This document shows positions 52,025 to 59,547 of a stretch of 59,547 bases of DNA, piece after piece. The notes under the pieces were generated by a model that had not been told where the DNA came from, ran no database searches, and saw only the letters and a program-made list of their open reading frames with translations. The stretch lies in assembly GCA_032718475.1 (NCBI GenBank), contig JAUCBJ010001549.1, positions 1-59,547 of the forward strand, given 5' to 3'. This stretch comes from Nemertoderma westbladi. Lineage: Eukaryota > Xenacoelomorpha > Nemertodermatida > Nemertodermatidae. Numbering within the stretch: position 1 is the first letter of the stretch; every line of letters starts with the position of its first letter. The translations under genes and the position numbers were made by a program.

Positions 52025-54170
52025 CTTAGTTATTAGCATTGAGTTAGCTCTTAGTTAGCATTAAGTTAGCTCTGATATTTAGCTCTTAGTTAGCTTTCAG
52101 TTAGCTCTTAGTTAGCATTGAGTTAGTCTTAGTTAGCATTGAAATAGTTCTGATAGTTAGCTCTTAGTTAGCTCTTAGTTAGTTAGCTCTGATAGTTAGC
52201 TCTTAGTTAGTTAGCTCTGATAGTTAGCTCTTAGTTAGTTAGCTCTGATAGTTAGCTCTTAGTTAGCATTGCGTTAGCTCTGATAGTTAGCTCTTAGTTA
52301 TCTTTCAGTTAGCTCTTAGTTCGCATTGAGTTAGCTCTTAGTTAGCAATGAGTTAGTTCTGATAGTTAGCTCTTAGTTAGCATTGAGTTAGCTATTAGTT
52401 AGCATTGAGTTAGCTCTTCGTTAGTTAGCTCTGATAGAATAAAGTGCGCATTTGTAGGGAACTTTTGGATTGCCAGTTGAGCACTTTAGAAGTGCCGGGG
52501 TTTTCTGCAGAAGAATTAGATTATATGTTATCGTATATGTGTACAAGCTGATCATTTCTACTTAGTTACTATAGCTAACAATACCTATTTTTCTATTTTT
52601 CAATTTGCGGTTTGGCTATACAATCTATATTTCTATTTATATTATATATTTAGTATATTTGTGCTTGCTGTACTCTAGGTATCACATTTGTGTATATCTC
52701 TATGTACGATATTAAATTAAATTAAAAAAGATAGCTCTGATAGTTAGTTCTGATAGTTAGCTATGATAGTTAGCTCTTAGTTAGCATTGAGAGAACTCTG
52801 ATAGTTAGCTCTTAGTTAGCATTGAGTTAGCTCTTAGTTAAAATTGAGTTAGCTCTGATAGTTAGCATTGAGTTAGGTCTGATAGTTAGCTCTGATAGTT
52901 AGCTGTGATAGTTAGCTCTTAGTTTGCATTGAGTTAGCTCTGATAGTTAGCTCTTATTTAGCATTGAGTTAGCTCTTAGTTAGCATTGAGTTAGCTAATT
53001 AGTTAAGTTAGTATGGAGTTTGCTCTTTGTTAGTTAGCTCTGATAGATAGCTCTGATAGTTAGCTCTGATAATTAGCTGTGATAGTTACCTCTTAGTTAG
53101 CATTGAGTTAGCTCTTAGTTAAAATTGAGTTAGCCCTGATAGTTAGCATTGAGTTAGGTCTGATAGTTAGCTCTGATAGTTAACTGTGATAGTTAGCTCT
53201 TAGTTTGCATTGAGTGAGCTCTGATAGTTAGCTCTTATTTAGCATTAAGTTAGCTCTTAGTTAGCATTGAGTTAGCTATTAGTTAGAATGGAGTTAGCTC
53301 TTTGTTAGTTAGCTCTGATAGATAGCTCTGATAGTTAGCTCTGATAATTAGCTGTGATAGTTACCTCTTAGTTAGCATTGAGTGAGCTCTGATAGTTAGT
53401 TCTTAGTTAGCATTGAGTTAGCTCTTAGTTAACATTGAGTTAGCTCTGATAGTTAGCATTGAATTAGCTCTGATAGTTAGCTCTTAGTTGGCTTTCAGTT
53501 AGCTCTTAGTTAGCATTGAGTTAGCTCTTAGTTAGCAATGAGTTAGTTCTAATAGTTAGCTATTAGTTAGAATGGAGTTAGTCTTTGTTAGTTAGCTCTG
53601 ATAGATAGCTCTGATAGTTAGCTCTGATAGATAGCTGTGATAGTTAGCTCTTAGTTGGTATTGAGTGAGCTCTGATAGTTATCTTAGTTAGCATTGAGTT
53701 AGCTCATAGTTAGCATTGAGTTAGCTCTGATAGTTAGCTCTTAGTTAGCTTTCAGTTAGCATTGAGTTAGCTCTTAGTTAGCAATGAGTTAGTTCTGATA
53801 GTTAGCTCTTAGTTAGCATTGAGTTAGCTATTAGTTAGCATTGAGTTAGCTCTTCGTTAGTTAGCTCTGATAGATAGCTCTGATAGTTAGCTCTTATTTA
53901 GCATTGAGTTAGCTCTTAGTTACCATTGACTTAGCTATTAGTTAGCATGGAGTTAGCTCTTTGTTAGTTAGCTCTGATAGATAGCTCTGATAGATAGCTC
54001 TGATAATTAGCTGTGATAGTTAGCTCTTAGTTAGCATTGAGTGAGCTCTGATAGTTAGCTCTTAGTTAGAATTGAGTGAGCTCTGATAGTTAGCTATTAG
54101 TTAGGATTGAGTTAGCTCTTAGTTAACATTGAGTTAGCTCTGATAGTTAGCATTGAGTTAGCTCATAATT
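52025..54170 (+). repeat. GTTAGC minisatellite array
   Basis: About 2.1 kb made almost wholly of three interchanging 11-13 bp units: GTTAGCTCTTA, GTTAGCATTGA and GTTAGCTCTGATA. Higher-order repetition is visible, since blocks around 52.85 and 53.1 kb repeat with few changes. Interrupted at 52437-52732. Confidence 0.9.
52437..52732 (+). mobile_element. LINE-type 3' fragment inserted in the minisatellite
   Basis: About 300 bp unlike the array. It starts with a short open frame (ELLDCQLSTLEVPGFSAEEL) ending in TGA at about 52550, then an AT-rich 3' region ending in TTAAATTAAATTAAAAAAG, as in LINE tails. Array units resume at once on both sides. Confidence 0.5.
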
Positions 54171-54235
54171 ACCGTTGACCCGCTATATCCCGTCCACGAA
54201 CCCAAGTAGGCCTACTCGCATTAGGGCAACGATTT

Positions 54236-54422
54236 TGAACATTTCTTCGGCGAAGATCGCGAAATTTCTCAAACGTCGTGATTTTTACTAAGATTGTCCT
54301 CCTACAGTATAGTATTCGTAAACACAAAATTTTGCGAAGAACGCAATGTTTGCGAAGTTAAGTTTTGTGTTTACCAATACTATAGGTGGAGCTTCGCAAA
54401 CGTCGCGATCTTCACGAATGTT
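54236..54422. repeat. Imperfect palindrome (foldback)
   Basis: TATAGTATTCGTAAACACAA pairs with a copy about 60 bp away (TTGTGTTTACCAATACTATA, one mismatch). Outer parts GAAGATCGCGA and TCGCGATCTTC also pair. Possibly a small foldback MITE. Confidence 0.55.
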
Positions 54423-54744
54423 CTAGAAGATTTTTAAAAAGTAAGAAAATCTGTAATTAAAAATATATTAAATTTTAAAATTTTAGAGAACAATATATAT
54501 TATTAATTCTAGAGAAAAAAATAAATAAAAAAAGCTAACATATTCTATAGTATATATTAGTATGACAGTAATAGTATTATTCACCTAATTCTAGAATGTT
54601 CTATATATATACAGTATATACATGTTCAATGTTCATAGTAAAGATGGTATAAAATAATATTAATATTTAATTTGAATTAAAAAAAAATTAATTTAATTTT
54701 AATATTTAATATTTAATAATAATATTTATAAGTCCATGTATGAA
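54423..54744. other. AT-rich spacer
   Basis: Very AT-rich, with AATATTTAATATTTAATAAT-type runs. Nothing recognised. Confidence 0.5.
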
Positions 54745-54912
54745 TTCGTTAGGTTTGGGTTTAAGTTTGGTTAGGGTTATGGTTTAGGGTTGAATTCATA
54801 TGTCATTATGGTTTGGGTTAGTGTTAGAGTTAAGGATAGGGATAGAGTTCGGGTTAGGGTTAGAGTTGGGTTTATGGTTTGGGTTGGTGTTAGGGTTAGG
54901 GATATAGTTCGG
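54745..54912 (+). repeat. Degenerate telomere-like repeats, left part
   Basis: GGTTTAGGGTTGAATTC, GGGTTAGGGTTAGAGTT and GGTGTTAGGGTTAGGG: degenerate (TTAGGG)n-like sequence, G-rich strand on plus. Continues after the RTE insert. Confidence 0.7.
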
Positions 54913-55557
54913 CTCAAATGTTGGTATGCTTGAGCATGTGGATGACTTCTGTTACCTGGGATCATGGATCCGGAAGTCAGGTGAGGACCTTCGAATACGT
55001 AAGGGAAAGGCATGGGCAGCCTTGAATAGGCTTTCCAGGATTTGGAAGTCACCGAGAATTAATCGGAAACTTAAGGTCCGTTTATTTAGAGCAGCAGTAG
55101 TTCCAGTACTCCTCCAGGAGTCCATGCTGGGCTCTAACTGCTGAGGACACCAAATCTCTGGATGGCACATTCACAAGAATGCTACGCCGGGTTCATTGTG
55201 TCAAGTACAATGCACACATCTCCAACCAGACACTATATAACATTGGAGGTGTCTCGTTGGTTCCCCCAAGCTTGACACTAGAACAAAATCGCCTCCGCTT
55301 TGCAGGACATTGCTTTCGCCGTGAGGACCAGCCAGTGCATAATCTTGTACTTTGGCAGCCTCATGGAGTGAATAAGCATGGCGGACAGCCCATGACTTTC
55401 TTGAGACGCATCTTAAAGGACACTGGCCTTGAAGATGCGGATGATCTAGCAAATGTCATGGGTGATAGGGAGTTGTGGCGGTGCAATTTTGTTGACAAGC
55501 CGGCACAGCATTCTTAAAAATGCAGCTGCAATGCAGCATGCCGATCCTAGTAGTAGT
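54913..55557 (+). mobile_element. 645-bp RTE derivative in telomere-like repeat
   Basis: Starts CTCAAATGTTGGTATGCTTG, and ends CCGATCCTAGTAGTAGT. It encodes MLEHVDDFCYLGSWIRKSGE; after a small indel near 55115, MLRRVHCVKYNAHISN, HCFRREDQPVHNLVLWQPHG and the C-terminus DKPAQHS follow. It is close to the copy at 39810-40454, with an identical 5' limit and length. The TCGG either side may be its short target duplication. Confidence 0.85.
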
Positions 55558-55655
55558 CGGGTTAGGGTTATGGTTGGGTTTATGGTTTGGGATAGTGTTA
55601 GGGATAGGGATAGAGTTCGGGTTGGGGTTAGGATTACTGTTAGGGTTAAAACCTA
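55558..55655 (+). repeat. Degenerate telomere-like repeats, right part
   Basis: GGGTTAGGGTTATGGTTGGG and similar, continuing the left part after the RTE insertion and ending near AGGGTTAAAACC. Confidence 0.7.
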
Positions 55656-55985
55656 ACTGGAAATTATCTCCAACAATGGAGTGAAAAACTCAGCAAAACT
55701 CAGCATATTTCCTCGCATGAAACCTGTTGCTTTTGAAACCAATATTGAGCGACCGGCGGTGATGGTAGTGTATTATTAGAAAGGTATTGTACGTAATCAA
55801 GATACATTTAGTGATTGAGTGACATTAGAAGAACCACTTGTCTTTCTCAGTCAAAAGTGGATAATTATATTTTGTAGAATAAAATTGGAATAAAATAAAA
55901 TGAGGAGTTTATTAAATTTCCCAAGGTACCTTTTTGGGGCACCTTGTGTCCAGGTCCATTACAACAGATTCCTGAGATTGCAATA
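55656..55985. other. Spacer before the terminal minisatellite
   Basis: No gene, RNA or repeat recognised. Confidence 0.4.
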
Positions 55986-55989
55986 ATCT

Positions 55990-57817
55990 GAAACTTATTG
56001 GAGGGGTGCAAGGAGGCCATTGGTGGGTTGCAGGGAGGCCATTGGTGGGTTGCAGGGAGGCTATTGGTGGGATGCAGGGATGCTATTGGCGGGGTGCAGG
56101 GAGGCCATTGGTGGGTCGCAGGGAGGCCATGGCCTGATGGATGGAGGACATTGGCAAGTGGGTGCAAAGAAGCAATTGGTGGGGTGCAAGGAGCCCATTG
56201 GTGAGGTGCAAAGAATCAATTGGCGGGGTCCAGGGAGGCCATGGCGTGATGCAAGGAGACCATTGGCAAGGTGGGTGCGAGGAGGCCATTGGTGGGGTGC
56301 AGGGAGGCAATTAGTGGGGTGCAAAGAAGCCATTGGCGGGGTGCAGGGATCCTATGGCGTGAGGCAAGGAGGCCATTGGCGAGGTGGATGCAGAGAGGCC
56401 ATTGGGGGGGTGCAAGGAGCCCATTGGTGAGGTGCGGGGAGGCGATTGGTGGGGAGCAGGGAGCCCATTGGTGAGGTGCAAAGAAGCCATTGGCGGGGTG
56501 CAGGGAGGCCATGGCGTGATGCAAGGAGGCCATTAGAAAGGTGGGTGCAAGGAGGCCAGTGGCGGAGTGCAGGGAGGCCATGGCGTGATGCTAGGTGGCC
56601 ATTAGCAAGGTGGGTGCAAGGAGGCCATTGGCGGGGTGCAGGGAGGCCATGGCGTTATGCAAGGAGGCCATTAGCAAGGTGGGTGTAAGGAGGCCATAGG
56701 CAGGCAAGGTGGGTGCAGGGAGGCCCTTGGCGGGGTGCAAGGAACCCATTGGTGGGGTGCAGGGAGGCCATTGGTGGGGTACAAAGAGGCCATTGGCGGG
56801 GTGCAACGAGGCGATCGGTGGGGTTCAGGGAGGAGGGCATTGGTGGGGTGCCGGACGGCCATTGGTGGGGTGCAGGGAGGCCATGAAGGGGGCAATGAGG
56901 CCATTGGCGGGGAGAATGGAGGCCATGACGGTGTGCAATGAGGCCATTGGCCATGTGCAGGGAGGCTATGACGGGGTGCAATGAGGCCATTGGCGGGGTG
57001 CATGGAGGTCATGACGGGGTGCAGGGAGTCCATGGCGGGGTGCAAGAAGGCCATTTGCAAGGTGGAAGGAGACCATTGGTGGGGTGCAGGGAGGCAATTA
57101 TGAAGATGCAGGGAGGCCATTGGCGGGCTGCAGGAAGGCCATTTGTGAGGTGCAGTGAGGCCATTGGCGGGGTGCAGGGAGGCCATTGGTGAGGTGCAGG
57201 GAAGCCATTGGTGGGTTGTAGGGAGGCCATTGGCGGGGTGTAGAGAGGCCATTGGTGGGGAGCAGCGAGGCCATTGGTGAGGTGCAGGGAGGCCATGGCG
57301 TGATGCAATGAGGCCATTGGCGAGGTGCATGGAGGCCATGACGGGGTGCAAGTAGGTCATTGGCGGGGTGCAGGGAGGCCATGACGGGGTGCAAGAAGGC
57401 CATTGGCAAGGTGCAAGGAGGCCATTGGTGGGGGGCAGAGAGGTCATTAGCAAGATGCATGGAGGCCATTGGCGGGGTGCAGGGAGGCCATTTATGAGGT
57501 GCAGGGAGGCCATTGGCGGGGTGCAAGATAGGCCATTGGCGGGGTGCAGGGAGGCCATTAGTGGGGTGGGGGGAGGCCATTGTCGGGGTGAGGGACGCCA
57601 TTGGCGGGGCGTAGGGAGGCCATTGGTGGGGAGCAGCGAGGCCATTGATGCGGTGCAGGGAGGCCATGGCGTGATGCAAGGACACCATAGGCAAGGTGGG
57701 TGCAGCGAGGCCATAGGCAAGGTGGGTGCAGGGATGGCCATAGGCAGGGTGCAAGGAGCCCATTGGCGGGGTTTAGGGAGGCCATTGCTGGGGTGCAGAG
57801 AGGCCATTGGTGGGGTG
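55990..57817 (+). repeat. Inverted minisatellite, left (G-rich) arm
   Basis: About 1.8 kb of a roughly 22-bp unit, GTGCAGGGAGGCCATTGGTG plus GG, with longer variants containing GGCAAGGTGGGTGCA and GGCCATGGCGTGATGCAA. Orientation is constant across the arm. Confidence 0.95.
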
Positions 57818-59490
57818 CACCCCACCAATGGCCACTTTGCACCCCACCAATGACCTCCCTGCACCCCACCAATGGCCTCCCTAAACCCCGCAATGGCCTC
57901 CCTGCCCCTCACCACTGGATTCCTTGCACCCTGCCAATGCGCTTCTTGCACCCACCTTGCCTATGGCCTCCTTGCTTATGGCCTTCTTGCATCACGCCAT
58001 GGCTTCCTTGCCCCTCGCCAATGACCTCCCTGCACCCCACCAATGGCCTCCCTAAACCCCGCAATGGCCTCCCTGCCCCTCACCACTGGATTCCTTGCAC
58101 CCTGCCAATGCGCTTCTTGCACCCACCTTGCCTATGGCCTCCTTGCTTATGGCCTTCTTGCATCACGCCATGGCCTCCCTGCACCTCACCAATGGGCTCC
58201 TTGCACCCCACCAATGGCCTCTTCCCTGAACACCACCAATGGCCTCTTTGCACCCCGCCAATGGCCTCTTTGCACCCCACCAATGACCTCCCTGCACACC
58301 GTCAATGGCCTCCCTGTACCCACCTTGCCAATGGCCTCCTTGCACCCCGTCAATGGCCTCTTTGCTCCCCACCAATGGCCTCCTTGCACCCCGTCAATGG
58401 CCTCTTTGCTCCCCACCAATGGCCTTCTTGCACCCCGCCAATTACCTCTTTGCACCCCAAAAAAGGGCCTCTCTGCACCCCACCAATGGCCTCCCTGCAC
58501 CTCACCAATGGATTCCTTGCACCCTGCAAATGGGCTCCTTAGACCCATCTTGCTTATGGCCTCCTTGCACCCCACCAATGGCTTCCCTGCACCCCACCAA
58601 TGGCCTCCCTGCACCCACCTTGCCTATGGCCTCCCTGCACCCACCTTGCTTATGGCCTCCTTGCATCACGCCATGGCCTCCCTGCACCTCACCAAAGGAC
58701 TCCTTGCACCCCACCAATTGCTTCCCTGCACACACCCTACCAGTGGCCTCCCTGCACCTCACAATGGGCTCCTTGCACCCCACCAATGGCTTCCCTGTAC
58801 CCACCCCACCAATGGGCTGCCACCCAGAACCCCACCAATGTTCTCCTTGCACCCTGCCAATGGCTTCCTTGCACCCCGCCAATGGCCTCTTAGCACCCCA
58901 CCAATGGCCTCTATGCACCCCACCAATGGCCTCCCTGCACCTCACCAATGGGCTCCTAGCTCCTTACACCCTGCCAATGGGCTCCTTGCACCCACCTTGC
59001 CTATGGCCTCCCTGCACCCAACTTGCTTATGGCATCCTTGCATCACGCCATGGCCTCCCTGCATCGCACCAATGTCCTCCTTGCTCCCTGCCAATGGCCT
59101 CCTTGCACCCCACCAATGGCCTCTTAGCACCCCACCAATGGCCTCTATGCACCCCACCAATGGCCTCCCTGCACCTCACCAATGGCCTCTATGCACCCCA
59201 CCAATGCCCTCCCTGCACCTCACCAATGGGCTCCTTGCACACTGCCAATAATGGGCTCCTTGCACCCACCTTGCCTATGGCCTCCCTGCACCCAACTTGC
59301 GTATGGCATCCTTGCATCACGCCCTGGCCTCCCTGCACCGCACCAATAGCCACCTTGCACCCTGCCAATTCGGTCTCCTTACACCCCACCACGCAATGAT
59401 GCTTATCATTGCCATCATGATCACGCCATGGCCTCTCTGCACCTCGCCAATGGCCTCCCTGCACCTCACCAATGGGCTCCTTGCACCCTG
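57818..59490 (-). repeat. Inverted minisatellite, right (C-rich) arm
   Basis: The same units in reverse complement (CCCACCAATGGCCTCCCTGC, CCATGGCGTGATGCAA-type variants as their complement) for about 1.7 kb. Contains a direct duplication of about 170 bp (57848-58018 and 58019-58188). The arms meet in the perfect 32-bp palindrome 57802-57833, centred on TGCA. Confidence 0.95.
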
Positions 59491-59547
59491 TTCGTTCTTT
59501 TAGACCTTTAACAGTTTAACCTGCTAATCTATGTGTCTTATGATGTC

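Noticed and set aside
52025-54170. CRISPR-like array
   Set aside because: Repeats are contiguous 11-13 bp units without unique spacers, in animal-type DNA. It is a minisatellite.
56020-59399. Long open frames of 90-426 codons on both strands rich in HPTNGL, APHQWP or GGVQGGHW repeats
   Set aside because: They are the translation of a GC-rich minisatellite whose unit lacks stop codons in several frames. Comparable frames occur on both strands and follow the repeat orientation.

Overview
This is eukaryotic, animal-type DNA. It has one recognisable host gene family with a spliced, intron-bearing structure, embedded in a very dense set of transposable elements and satellite-like repeats. The mobile families seen (BEL/Pao LTR elements, RTE-type and other LINEs, a FLYWCH/MULE transposon, a piggyBac-like TTAA element, tRNA-type SINEs) suggest an invertebrate, perhaps marine. 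I cannot name the species. Long poly(C)/poly(G) runs of 12-30 bp are unusually common.

Host genes. Two tandem minus-strand copies of an SLC18B1-like major facilitator transporter are present. Copy B has exon 1 at 39284-39793 and exon 2 at 36518-37453 (481 aa). Copy A has exon 1 at 31657-32181 and exon 2 at 4911-5825 (479 aa). The single intron is at the same phase-0 position in both. It is 1.8 kb in B and 25.8 kb in A.

The long intron of copy A is a stack of nested insertions. A degenerate plus-strand BEL/Pao element (BEL-3, 6742-31310) has been hit by four things: a 70-bp-TIR foldback element holding an RTE LINE (8450-10724); an element with a 150-bp tandem array of CTCF-like motifs (11053-12076); a piggyBac-like element (13252-14832); and a minus-strand LINE (14938-30307). 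That LINE holds a 63-bp-TIR element (15841-29656), which in turn holds a 12.7-kb minus-strand BEL/Pao element (BEL-1, 16079-28827) with two LTRs and a GGGTT target duplication.

32-42.5 kb: decayed FLYWCH/MULE transposase, SLC18B1-like copy B, several RTE fragments (one inserted 16 bp upstream of the copy B start codon), an AT-rich degenerate repeat and a Penelope-like patch with hammerhead-like motifs.

42571-51261: a second, younger, plus-strand BEL element (BEL-2, TSD AAAGT). It has Gag and protease, but the RT/RNase H/integrase region has been replaced by an unrelated open frame. It is probably mobilised in trans by BEL-1-like relatives, with which it shares an LTR hairpin, a hairpin-PPT, a post-pol minisatellite and a remnant of a third ORF.

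51.3-59.5 kb: no gene was recognised. It holds a 2.1-kb GTTAGC minisatellite, degenerate telomere-like repeats split by an RTE insertion, and a 3.5-kb minisatellite arranged as a giant inverted repeat with a perfect palindrome at its centre (57802-57833).
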